Shown in pieces: positions 24,141-35,860 of a DNA stretch of 64,000 nucleotides. This DNA comes from Undaria pinnatifida (lineage: Eukaryota; Sar; Phaeophyceae; Laminariales; Alariaceae). Each line of letters begins with the position of its first letter. The stretch's first letter is position 1. The notes under the pieces were generated by a model, which saw nothing but the letters and a program-made list of their open reading frames with translations, was not told where the DNA came from and ran no database searches. The translations under genes and the position numbers were made by a program. The DNA lies in the NCBI GenBank assembly GCA_012845835.1, contig JABAKD010000010.1:2351501-2415500 (forward strand). Reading direction: 5' to 3'.

Positions 24141-26446
24141 CGAGGGAATTCGAGTCGCTCGAGGGCAACGTTCACGCTTTGGGGCAATAAGCAAGTGTCA
24201 CAGGAAGAACGTGGTCGATACGGAACGCGCTTGATATTTTGCCCCTCGTAAAAAGAAGCTCTTCTTGTCTTGTCGTGTTTTGCGACTTCCCGATTTAAGA
24301 TGCAACCCCCCTTCAGTACTGGACTTGCGTTTTCGGGACAAACTACTTGAAATTTGTGTGGAAGTGTTTTTTCAGCAGTGCGAGTGATAACGAGCGAAGA
24401 CCTTGTACGGTCCGCCTCTATTTGTGTTGACTCGATGGTGACGATGATGGCAGCCGTAGTATTTTCTGAAGAGCATTTTCTAAATAGGGTGCATACTTTA
24501 GAGGTACCCGGCTGTCTACCCTGAGTACGAACTAAACAACAAGGTTCCGCACTCCAGAGTATGTGTACTATCCTACGGTCCGGTCGAACATGCTAACGTG
24601 GACAACACCGTGCGAGACGCTCTGCCGAAACCCTTGTTGTGTTCTATACCTGGTACGTTGTATTTTTGTCGCTGTTTTTGATGAAAGAGTCGAGGTGTTT
24701 GGACCGGAATTATTCTACCTTGAGTGGCACCATCGGGCATCTACGACCTCTTGTGATAGTGATTGGGCGCCGTGCGCTATCGCCTGAGTAGAAAAACGCC
24801 TAGAATGGATAGTGGCAGCAGCAGTTGCAGTAAATCCTTGGTGTCCGCGAGCTCTAGGGATAGAACACCGTACGCTGCTACTCGTAGAGAGTGGACTTCG
24901 TTAGTGGCGGTGGTGTGAATAGTGGTAGTGTTTGCGGCAAGGCTCGGGGTGAAGGTCCTTTGGGCGCTACTACGTATCGTATGATGTGGGCGGCTTTACT
25001 TCGTACCGTTTGTACCTCTGGTATATGTATGTGCGGTAGAACACAAACGACACGCGAACAATATGTGTGGCCTTTACATGGGGGCACCGCCGCTTGGAGG
25101 TGGATGTACCAGGAACGGCTGCGGTCAGCTCTCGTCGTGCAGCCCAGTGGATCATTAAAAATGTTGATGGAGGCTATGTCGCCATGATCACACCTACGAT
25201 TAGCGTTTTTTTGTAGTTTTCCATATCTCACGCTTCCCAGTTCATCTCGCGTGAGCATTACGCTCATCAACCTTTTGGACAAGCCGTGGTTACAGGTGTG
25301 TGCCCCCCCCAGCACAAGCCTTAGGGTTTTGATCTCGCAAAGGGTCCAGCATTCCCACCACTGCTGTGTTCGTCGATTTTCATCGAGTTTTTGCCAACTT
25401 TCGCTCACGTTTTCATTCGGTTGGTGTGAGTTGTGAATATCGCAAATCACAACCATCGTTTTCCTGTTAATATTGCGTTTTTTCGTAGTACGAACTGGAC
25501 CTGCGTTACTGGCGTGTCGTTTGGCATGTTACAATGCATGCTTTCCTATATGTGCGTGCAATATTAACGTACCAGCGATGGTAGGTAATATGCGCGCAGC
25601 AATCGTTGTTCTCTTCTTGCCTCATCTATCAGCGTTTTGGACAAAGCGCTTGCTTCGTGATTCACTCGTTGCTGACGATGTGATTGCAGTGTTACGCGCG
25701 CGTTGTGCGTGCGTGCAAACATCGATCAACGATTGGCCACCCGCGTCGACCGCGACGGCCACCGTATTTTTTTAATTTTTGACGCTTAAATTGCCCGGTT
25801 TTCTGGAGTCCTCTGTAGCGGAAGATTGCAACGTGTCCGACGCGTGGCCGAGATGTCCATCCGACTCGTTCCTGGAATACACTGCAATTTAGCGTTTAAT
25901 CAAGTGAAATCAAGACGTACGTGCTCTTTTACCAGCATAATATGTCGGTACCTGGTGGTATAGTCTAGTTGGTACCTGATATGTACCAGTATTACAATAT
26001 GCTCACGATTGTGAAGGAGTGCCCGACGGATGCAGGGTAGTCGGTGCTGGGTTGGCTTTCTCCTCATGGGTAGTTAAGTCTACTTCATCCCCCAGGCACG
26101 TCGATTAGCTCCATGACCAAACATTAAAATTCGGAGAATCAAGGCAGCAAGGCACAACATGAGGGGATCTTCGAGGTGCCCACGTCTTGAAGCATATCCC
26201 TTATATTCCCTTACGACGGTCAGGAACGTCACGTCACATTATGATCTACACATACATGATGTACGAATCCATGACATGAATGATCTACTAATATCTATCT
26301 ATAGCTACGAAAATACGTGTGCCGTATGGGACTCATGACGCGGTAGAGAGAGGTTTGGTTTTCCTGGCGAAATGTTACTGGTGTGTCATACAGCAAGGCG
26401 GTAGGATGGATGATGGATGGATGCACGGATAGATGGAGCGGGCGAT

Positions 26447-26687
26447 GGGCTTCCTTGGGACATTCTGGGCTTCCTTGGGACATTCATTAGAGGTGTAACA
26501 AGATACAGACGATTGATGTGTTACCAATCTAATGACTAACTGCTGCATTGATGTTAATGCTACATATATGCGTACCATCACTATGTTAAAGGTAGTGGTA
26601 CTTAATGGTCAGTTACTATGCAATGTTCGTTGTTATGGCTGTTCTTGTTGCTAGATATGCAGACGATTGATGTGTTACCAATCTAAT
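26447..26687. repeat. Short direct repeats
   Basis: A 19-bp word (GGGCTTCCTTGGGACATTC) is repeated at 26447 and 26467. A separate 28-bp exact direct repeat (CAGACGATTGATGTGTTACC followed by AATCTAAT) lies at 26506-26533 and 26660-26687. The 154-bp spacing of the second pair could mark a small insertion, but no other transposon feature is visible. Confidence 0.8.
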
Positions 26688-26754
26688 ATTAGGTCATGCA
26701 TGATAAATATATAGACTAGACTATACGAGTATATATATATTCCTCACACTTCTA

Positions 26755-27015
26755 CTTTCCAGCTTCGGTGCCGTCCCTTTTTCCCCCCTGGTTCTTGCCT
26801 TCAATTTTTTATCGCGCATAGGGTTCAGCAATGCCACTGCTCGTCGATTTTTCATCGAGTGTTGCTAACTCATGCTCTCGCGCTTTCCGCAAGTCAATTT
26901 GTGCACAAGAAAACTCCCAACGAATTTATACGAGTGTGCACTCGGCGGGGCTCGAACTCACGAAACTGACCTATACCAGGCTCGAGGTTAACCTGATACG
27001 CCACCGGGGCGACCT
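26755..27015 (-). mobile_element. tRNA-derived SINE, copy 1
   Basis: Read on the minus strand, the head begins near GGTCGCCCCGGTGGCGTATC. It contains an A-box-like TGGCGTATCAGG and a B-box GAGTTCGAGCCCC at pol III spacing. A body of about 200 bp shared with the copies at 57240 and 60335 follows, ending near CCAGCTTC/GGAAAGTAG at 26755. Head plus shared body plus dispersed copies is the hallmark of a SINE. This copy has a complete head but only a short AT-rich tail. Confidence 0.8.
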
Positions 27016-30000
27016 GCAAATAATTATAATACAATGTCACTAAATATTAGGTTTTGACTCATGAAAACTTACTGAAAACGGACGACCGATGTAGTACGCA
27101 GCTTGCAAAGATGAGTATCGACCCTACATTCACTTGTGTAACTCAGTTGACGTCGTTAGAGTAATTTTATCAAATACGTCGAAGTATAAATCAATGCCGA
27201 CACGCGAGGTCTGCTAGCTGGGCGGACAGTTGCGCACACGCGTGACAGCTGCGCACACGCGTAGGCGTCTCTGATTACAACAACACCTTGCAATACACTC
27301 GTGCAACACATTCTGGGGTCAAGTTCTAGCTTGCACGTCCGCCCAGACCCAGCCCGACCGCAAGCCTATACCCTAGGCCTAATCTTTTGGGGGGCTCGAG
27401 GTCGACAGGGGCGATCGGTGGCATTCCCCCCCAAAAAAAACTCGCTCGACCGAAAGGCCAGCCTCGACCGCCAGAAAGTGGTTTTGCACGAGAGCTTTTG
27501 CAATGGGATGTTGCAATTAGGGCCTCTCCACACGCGCACCATACCATGATGGTTCAGCCGCAGTAGTAGCTCCACCATCTATCTTCACGTGGACCGAGAT
27601 AAAAAGGGAATTTGTGCAAAGACAGCAGCACCTGCTAATGTTTACACTTTATTTTTCATCAACAACCCAACACAACGTAGAACACTTGGTGAGGAGCGAG
27701 TTCTATCATGCCGGCACACCGTACCAGGTACCACCAGGCGCAGATTCCGGGAATGTTCTGCTGGTAAACGAAAGAAAAGTGCCTACGACACTGAAAAAAA
27801 ACAAGCACGGATGCCCTCCTACGTTTTTTTTTTGCTTTCGGCGGGAGGGGAACGCACAACACCAACACCTGCGTGCCGCAGCATCGCCGCTGTTCCGTCT
27901 TCCCCCACACTCCCATGCTCCCGCACACCAACAACGTCACGGGCAATTCCCATGACTATTACTACTGCTGTACTTGTAGCACAAAAACAAATACACAAGT
28001 AAGACGAAATCCACGGCTCAGTCTACCAACCAGACAACATCATCACGACCACCATCATCACACCACCGCATCTTCACCACGAGTGAAGGTAACGATGGCA
28101 CAGAAAGATATCGGGCAGTCCTAAAATCATTTTCGGGTAATCAGCAATCAGCAATCAGAGTTTCCCGCACAGGCAACTCTCCGACAGACTGACAGACCAA
28201 ACCAAAACCAGACCCAAACAAACAAGTCTAGTCTACGTAGTATACCTGGTAGTCTATACTGTGAACAAACGGAGAAACTCCAAACAGCGCAGGCTGGTAC
28301 CTTCCAATCACGCCTCGAAAAACAAACAAAAAAATGGCGGCGGACAAAAGGCTCCCAACTCTCTCCAAACTGCATGAAAATATGAAAACGTGAAACAACA
28401 CGGTCGCTACTTTCCGCAAGCGGCGAAACTCTCTTTTCCAAGCCTCCAAGTCTTGACAGCAGTATAACTCGGACGATTCGAACGAAAGAAAACAAAAACA
28501 TGCCGCGACGATGTACATTATGCAGCTGCTACTGCTGCTTCGCCGCGGCGGGCTGCCGCCGCCTTGGCTCCACGTGCTGTGCACAACAGGAGTCGAAAGG
28601 CCGGAACACACCAAAAACAAAAACAAAGTGACACCAGCGTAAAAAATGGCCTCGTGTCCTTTCTGCCCGATCGAGTCCCCTTTCCGCTATAATCGTACGA
28701 CTGCATGCAGGTATGGTGTCAGAGAAAAGGGGTCACCTGCCTTGCCATCAACAAATCGGACTAGGGTCACTCCCCCCCCCCCCCCCCCCCCCCCTTCCCA
28801 ACCCCCCCCCCTCGTCAACGAACGACACGTCTCTCCCGCCGGAAACTCGAAATACAAATCTAACGAGTGTCGGAATTAAAACCCGAAGAGACCAACACGG
28901 CAAAACATAGCGGGGGGCGGGCGTCAGGCCGTACCCCGACAAGCTGCTAGGGACGGACCGGTAAAAAGCCCCACACAACACTCGTGGTGCTTCTTCTCGA
29001 GCTCTCAGCACGCGAAAATCTCCGCGGGGCTGGAGGGACGACGGACATCTGGCTCGTCTGTCCTGCTTCGGCAAATCGCATTGGTCGTCCTAGATCGATT
29101 TCCATGCCGCCCATGCCCCCCCGCCACCCCCTTCCCCTCTTACCAACTGACCCTCCAGCGATGCGCCATTTCAAACAACCACACGCTTGCTTCCTGACAC
29201 CCAACCGCCACCACCCCGCTGCTCAAAAGACAACATGGTTACTGCCGCCCGGTTCCATGGCGTGCTCCTCCCAGCGTTCTTTGCCGACCTAGGCGTAAAA
29301 AATGGCCTCTGGCCGCCCATCTCTGTAAAGAGCGTTGCGGGTGCAGTCCCCCGCCAGTAACTGGCGTCTACAGTGCGTAGATGAATATCCTTGTACCCCC
29401 CCCCCCCCACCCCCCTCCCCCCCCCTCTCGAGCTTTTTCGTGCCCACCAGAGTACTTTTCTTCTCATTGGCGTCACCATCAAGGGCACTGGTATGTCACA
29501 CGCCACTTACCCCCCGCCCTCCACCGTTGACACTACCCAAAGGCTTTGCATATGATCCCCAAAACCTGTTCCGGCCATAGACTAACAAGTATTACACCGG
29601 TGCGTCACTCGACGCGACCCCCCTCCTCCTCCACGCGCGCCGTGTGCGATGGTTCAACCAACCAGACACGCGTAAGCTCCGGCTACCCACTGGAAACCCC
29701 GCCTACCTTCCACCATCTGCTCGTTCTTTTCGCAAGCGATTTACCAACGGCACTAGCATGTCACAACGGCATACCAGGTATGCGAGTTGTCTCTCAACAC
29801 CGTTCGGTTTCAACTGCGACGTAAACACTGCCAAGACAACCGGTTGTCTCGACCCCCATGGCCTATTCAACGCCGCAAAAATCAACAAAAGTCGAAGACG
29901 CGCGTAACCCCTGAAAGCAAGCACGACACATGTTGGGCTATACTATCAACATTTTTCAATATCTGACAACCTTCATTGTTCGCATTGGCCGGGGATTTGC

Positions 30001-31920
30001 TTTCCGTCTCGGACATCGCGCGAGCTAACCGGAACAGTCTGCAACACGATACCCGTAAAAAAACACACACAAACGATACAACAAAAAATTAAATCACCTC
30101 ACTGGACACATTTTTCCAAGTAAAGATTTCTCTCTGGAAACGGCGATCATGTCGAGAACCCGCGAAGCGGAACGCCCTGATCGGTGACATAATTGCACCT
30201 ACACCCCTTGCTGTCATTCTTGTACTCCACGAAAATGCAACTCCAACAATAACAACGAGCCGCGTGGCCGTTCCTTCAATAAAGCGTGCACAAGGGCCGA
30301 AGACGGGGTGAGGGGGCAAACATAGCAGGCCTAGCACGCGTAACAAGCAGCCGGTGTGCTTAGCAGGGGACTCCCGCAACGCTCGACATACCGCCCACAC
30401 CGACGAGCAACACAATTCACCGCCCCCTCCTCCTCCTCCTCCATAACCGCAAAGCCCCACATGGCCTCTGAATTGCACCACGACAATGCCGCCACCAACC
30501 GCCGCCTCCGTGATGGCGGCTGGGTGTCACAGCATTCCCCGCACACTCTCATCACACCAAAACAGCAATCCATCTAACCGGGCCTACAAACCATAGCACG
30601 GAAATTTTAAGCAGGTGCGGCCCGCCCATGCCGACACGAAATGAGAAGTGCCCGAGCATACGCCCAAAAACGAAACTCTCGCTGCATTATCTCTGTTCGT
30701 GTGCTGGCATCGGCGACCACGGGTGCTCGAACGCTTCCACAGCAGGTTTCCATTCGAAATCTAACCGTTACGCCTTTTCGTAAGTAACACCACGACGCAT
30801 GGGACGGACAGGCACAGTGGGTGCAAAGTCCGCCCGGCCCCCGTGTGGCCCTTGCCCCCCCCTCCCCCCCTCCCCCCCTCCATCCCTTCCCGCCCGGGGC
30901 GAAAGGCCCCAGACACCGCGACAATCGCACGAATTTTGCAGCAGCTATCCTAGCGCAGCGAAGCAATACCGGGTATGAACACTTCTTCGGCCAGAGCTAA
31001 AAATGAAATCGTAAGCTAGCGCAGTGAGCAGTGTCACCACAAATCGCTCCGGCAAAACCAAAAAACGCCGAAATTCTCGTTAAACAAGTAAACTAGCGAC
31101 AATCCCAGCTTTCCTTCCCACAAAGAAGACGGTAGCGTTCTCACATCACTGTAGCCGTAAAATAAACCAGCAGCAAGACATACACCGCCGCTACCTTCCA
31201 CCAAAAAAACCCGAGTCGCTCCAATCAATCCTTTCGGGCGAGAGCCGTTACGCATACTTCGTTCTACTCTTGGTTTTGTGCGCGCCGACCCCCCCCCCCC
31301 ACCCCACACACGACTTCGCACACTACACACACACCCAGGGAATGCAATGTATGTACACAAATACCAGTCTTGATTGCAAATGCAAGAGAGGTGAAAACCT
31401 TTTTCGGCTTATCCAAACGTCCCTACTACTTGCGATCAGACTTGTAACGGTTACTACAGAGGGTTCCAAAAAAGACGCCCCCACGGCGAGGTAAAAAACC
31501 ACTCACTCACAACAGCGCGCCGACCGACATCCCGCGTCAAAATATAACCCGCCGCTCCCGACGCCAAAATCCATGCAACACGCGCATCGGCATCGCATTC
31601 GCACCCGTCCCGCCGCTGCACGTCTCCAGCACCGCCTCCGACGCTACCACACTCCGGATAAATCAGACCCCGTTTCATTATCCAGACCCCATTTTATTAT
31701 CTAGATATTTCGGGGCAGAAATATCCCTGATTTTAACGATCTGCACGATCTAAACTACAGTAGATCGTGTTTGCTAGGTGGGACCGGCATGACACGACTC
31801 TCTCGCACATGCCTGGCGGGTGTGCCCTGTGTGATACGACTCTCGCACAGCATACCATAAACTCAAGTACAGAATCAAGATGACCTAGATCGTGATATAT
31901 GCCAGGTGTGCCCGCTTCGC

Positions 31921-33688
31921 TCACGCCTTCTTCGACCAGAGCAAGTTCGTCACCAGAGACGGCTCGAAAGCGACGCCGGCTTCCTGGCATCTGGTCAGCA
32001 GCTCCTCCACCATCGTCTCATCTCTCCTCCTCCTAAGCACCTCTACGTTTGCTGGCACGGTCACAACCCACTCCTGTTCCTTCGCCGCCCAGGACAAAAA
32101 CCCGCACCGCTGCAATAGGCTAGCTACCCTGAAAGCTTCCTCTCGCTCGAGGCCGCCTGTCTGGTTACCCCCGCCCGCCCCCTCTACCTCTGGCGCACCT
32201 TTGCCGTCGCTGGCAAAGTCACCGAGGGCCTCGACAGCCCTAAAATGCTCGTTGTCCTGACCCCTGCACGCACCCGCGAGGGACTCCAAACCTTTGGTCA
32301 ACGTTATCTCCGACAAACCGTCCCCCCAGTCGCTGGCGAGGCTGCCGGAACCGGCTTCTGCCTTCGGGTCGAGGGAAAGGAGATACCTGTAAAGCTTTTC
32401 GGACGGACGGATCGCCGACAGCGCTCCCAGCCCGCCGAACGCCGGTGGAAGGCTAGCATATTCGCCATCGCCACCGCCGCCGCCACCACCACCACCACCA
32501 CCACCACCACCACCACCACCACCACCACCACCATCACCGCCACTATCACCACCAACACCAACACCGTCGTCACCCCTACCGCTCACACCGCCGCCACCTC
32601 TGACACCAGCGTCAAGAGCACTGCCTCGCGGTGGTGACAACCGCCCGCTAAAACTGGCACCTCCTTCAGCCACCCCTCCCTCGGTGCTGACATTCACGTT
32701 GGGTCTCGGTGTGGGAGGCGGGGACAAAACTGGAGCACGGTAATACTCCGCGCCCGCCGCTACCGCTGGCCCCGGCACCGCCGAAGTCACCATCGACGGG
32801 AGCAGCAGCTGTCCCGGCGCCAAGACCGGCTCTGCCGTGGCGCTTCCCTCGTCTGCTACCGCAACTCTCGACACCGCCGCCGACAGATCCGATGTTGCAG
32901 CAGCAGAAACAGCAGCAGCACCACCACCAGGGTGCGGCGACGGTTTCGCTGAGGGGGTCGTCGCAACATGCGTCATCCACCCCGCAGCAACCTCCCCATC
33001 TCTCGCCGGCAGCGCCGGTGTTTCCGATGCTGGCTCTTCAAACCGCAGCCGCGACAATGGCGCTTCAGAGTGCAGTCTCGACTCGGGCGTGTCAAACCGC
33101 AACCTAGACTCTGCTGCTTCAATTCGCAACCTCGACGCCGGCGATTCAAACCGTGTCGTCGACGCTGGCGAGTCATACCTTAGCGTGGACGCCGAAGAAT
33201 CAAACCCTGGCGTCATCGCCGGCGAGTCAAGCAGAAGCGGCGACGTCGCGCGCCGCCCCTCTGACCCGGCGCTGCAAGCGCGGGTCGGCGGCGGCGTTGC
33301 CTCCGGCGTGTGTTGTTGCCTAAACCTGAACCCGCCGCGCGCGGAGAGCAGCTGCGGCGGAGCCGGAGCCATAACCCCCCGCGTCGCCAGCGTCTTTACG
33401 CCCGCGCCGTTGCCGCCCCCCGTCCCCGCGTGGGCCGCACCTCTTCCGCTCCCCGCCGCGTATTTCGATGACCTCGCACCGCCGCCGCCGTTGGTGCCGC
33501 GGCCACAACCCTTACCGCTGCGCTCGTCCGTGAAAACGTAGTCGTGGCATGAAAGTTCGACCGAAGAGCTCAGTACGGAAGATGGCCCGACCCCGACTAC
33601 TCCTTTTCCTAGCTCCCGGAGGCGGCGGAAGACGGGGCCGAAGTCCGAGTCTCCCGTCGCGAGCACTACCCACTGGATCTCCGGTCCC
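31921..33688 (-). CDS. NYN-domain putative ribonuclease, last exon
   Basis: This long exon runs from the acceptor CCAG|GGGACC at 33688 to a TAA-class stop at 31921 and encodes 588 residues. It starts [16 protein letters not shown], the C-terminal strand and catalytic GDxDF motif of the NYN (LabA/DUF88) fold, then [16 protein letters not shown] and CHDYVF, all typical of that fold. Then come a Gly-rich linker, seven nine-residue repeats (about residues 250-311 of the joined protein) and a Gly run of about 20 coded by GGT repeats (about 476-495). A conserved-looking C-terminus has a winged-helix-like segment ([20 protein letters not shown]) and ends LLWSKKA. NYN proteins are PIN-like metal-dependent RNases. 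The first half of the fold is encoded 19.4 kb upstream (53128-53715). Joining to that exon keeps frame (phase 2 to 1). Confidence 0.85.
32484..32541. repeat. (CAC/GGT)n trinucleotide array inside the NYN coding exon
   Basis: About 19 CAC/CAT units on the plus strand are read as a glycine run on the minus (coding) strand. The unit size preserves frame, so length changes would be tolerated. Flanking Gly/Asp codons show that the array grew inside an already Gly-rich linker. Confidence 0.95.
33038..33222. repeat. 27-bp coding repeat (nine-residue protein repeat), about 7 units
   Basis: On the plus strand, units start with TCA(A/G)A(C/G) every 27 bp. On the coding strand they give nine-residue units of the type SRLRFDTPE / SPASRLRIE / APLSRLRFE. 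Ser, Arg-Leu/Tyr-Arg, Phe/Ile and an acidic residue recur at fixed places, so selection or recent duplication maintains the phase. Function is unknown; a disordered binding segment is plausible. Confidence 0.85.
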
Positions 33689-34587
33689 CTGGAGGCGTAT
33701 AGCAGGCGGAGGTATGCGGCGAGGGTTAGCGCGCGCGCGACAGCAACGACACAGACACAACACCAACAGCAACAACGACACTAACATCACCACCACCACC
33801 ACCACCGAAGTCATTAACGGTTCGCAATGCACACACGCGCATGCGATTCGACCAAGGAAACTCCACGAGAGGGGCGACCTTGCAACTCTCATATGCACGT
33901 GAGCCCACTTCGGTTAACCTCTTTCGCCAGCACCCACGTTGTTGAGGTCGTCAAATACTAGGGATTGGTGTGGAACATTGTTCGCAAATTCCAAAAGGGT
34001 TAACTCAGCGGGCCAATCGCTATGATCGCCATGACACCGCACCCGACGTCTCACCTGCAGCACTCCATGACATCGATCGTCATACTATTTTCGGTCGTTG
34101 TTGGCGTTCGACGGTTGTTGTCGCAACAGAGCGCGCATCACAAACGACACCAGGTGTTCGCGCCGTCCCCCCCATGAAACCACCGTCGAGATACGTTGGT
34201 TCGAATGAAGCAAGGGGCGAGGGCCGAGGCCAAGGGTACAAAGGGAGGAGGGAGAACAGGGCACCACCAAGAGGGGCGGCAGCAGCAGCAGAAAAACAAA
34301 AAGTAATCAGCGACTTTCGCAACACAATGCACGGGACGGGACCCAACTCTCCCAAAATCAAGCGCTCGTCCAACTGCTGTGAGACAGGCTCCACGAATGA
34401 GAAGAAGGCGACGGTCACTCTACGTTACCTGGGAGGCTCCAACCAAGACTGGTCACGCTTCGCGCATTGCTAAACTGCAAGCAATATTCGCCTCAGAGAA
34501 TGTCCGACTCGTAGGACAGCACTAGCGTGGGTTGTGGCGCAGCAAGTTCGGCGCAGCAAGTTTAAACGCTTTCAACACTTTGGGGAG

Positions 34588-34790
34588 TTGATGTTACTGT
34601 AGGGGTACTGTAGGGGTTACTGTAGGGGTTACTGTAGGGGTTACATCAGGGGTTACTGTAGGGGTTACTGCAGGGATTACTGTAGAAGTTAATGTAGAGG
34701 TCACTGTAGGGGTTACTGTACGGGTTACTGTAGGGGTTACTGTAGGGGTTACTGTAGGGGTTACTGTAGGGGTTACTGTAGGGAAAAGGG
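34588..34790. repeat. 12-bp minisatellite, about 16 units
   Basis: The unit GGGGTTACTGTA is repeated with point variants (TTACATCAG, TTACTGCAG, GTCACTGTA). Complementary open frames of VTPT/SNPY type are artefacts of the repeat. Confidence 0.95.
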
Positions 34791-35029
34791 ACAAGAACAG
34801 CAACAACGACGCCTAGAGCATGGGCTATTCGAAGCAGCGCAGGGTACTGGGCTATGAGGTCATACTTCGAAATACATTCCGTGTCCGAACTGCACTGACG
34901 AAACAAGGTTGCACGGCACGATCCTGCTCGTGCCGCCGCAGCGCACGCACGGAGACGGCGGGAAACATCGCATCTATCACGTCTTTGGTGGCTGCACCCG
35001 GGACCCTACAGGATCAGCCGCTTTCGCGC

Positions 35030-35860
35030 CTTAAACCGGTGACAATGCAGGGCCAAAAGTTTGAAATTCCCGAAGATCCCAGCCAAACTTCGCCTGGATG
35101 GTCGCCTATGGGCCCAATTTTGTACATATATTTTTTGAACTTTCCAACTTTCCGGAAAAAGTCATTTCTCGCGGCGATCTTGGCCAACATCTGCTTGAGA
35201 AATTCTCAAGCAGATCTTGGATTAGACCGGCGTGATTTCGTGTTCTCCACACACTTCGTTCGACGAAAACAACGACAGCGTCGTGAACTATGAACGTGGC
35301 GAGCTTGTTAGGGGCTCCGACCCCTCCTTGGTGTACAGTGCTCACTCTACGGCCGGTGATTTGTGGCGGCCGCCGATCAGGCTTCTGTTAAAAACACATT
35401 TGGCGGCTGGTGTGTAGAAAACTGAGACAAAAGTTATCGTCTCCCAACGGGCGAAAAACCGAATTTTGAGTGGACTTGACGGAAGACCACAGGGCAACAC
35501 AAGCAATCTCTCACGCTTAAGGGTATGGATCGAGATGAACTCTTCAGCACTGTCACCTACACTCATGTGGCCTTGTCCGGAACAAAGAGGAATAACCATG
35601 GGTTGTCTCTATCTCGACATCGAACGTCAATCGTGTTTGGTGTGTTTGGTGGGCAGTGTTGATCAAGGCTTGATGAAAAATAGACAAAAAGACCTGTTGG
35701 ACTGCATGGCCCAAAAAACGAGCCAGAAAAATATATTTTACTCGTTTTTTCCCCATAGCGGCGCTACCCGGAATATTTCAGCAAAGAACCCGCCAAGACA
35801 ATTTTGGGAAGTTTTTGGCCAAACTATCGGCTTTCCATTAGCATCGGTCTCACGCATAGC
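35030..35860 (+). mobile_element. Dispersed element with imperfect inverted ends, copy 1
   Basis: About 830 bp match 50365-51205 in inverted orientation. Shared blocks include GGCCAAAAGTTTGAAA, CGGCCGGTGATTTGTGGCGG, AAACACATTTGGCGGC and GCCAAACTATCGGCTTTCCA. Both ends carry a related motif pointing outward: left GGTGACAATGCAGGGCCAAA, right (reverse complement) GATGCTAATGGAAAGCCGAT. That suggests terminal inverted repeats of a non-autonomous DNA transposon. An inner palindrome TGCTTGAGAAATTCTCAAGC lies at about 35191-35211. No transposase frame is present. Confidence 0.75.

Larger units (their letters stand above)
21821..31920. other. Intergenic region rich in simple and tandem repeats
   Basis: No supported exon was found. 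An AATAAAC near 21910 may serve as the poly(A) signal of the ankyrin gene. The region holds tandem repeats at 22054-22252 and 23832-24140, direct repeats near 26450-26690, a SINE at 26755-27015 and many poly-C runs (28770-28812, 29395-29428, 31290-31300). The part before 31921 should contain the 3' UTR of the NYN gene. Confidence 0.5.

Noticed and set aside
32837-33541. 234-aa plus-strand open frame
   Set aside because: It is the antisense shadow of the NYN last exon; its regular pattern comes from the 27-bp repeat.
34588-34790. CRISPR-like array
   Set aside because: The 12-bp units are contiguous with no spacers; the window is eukaryotic.
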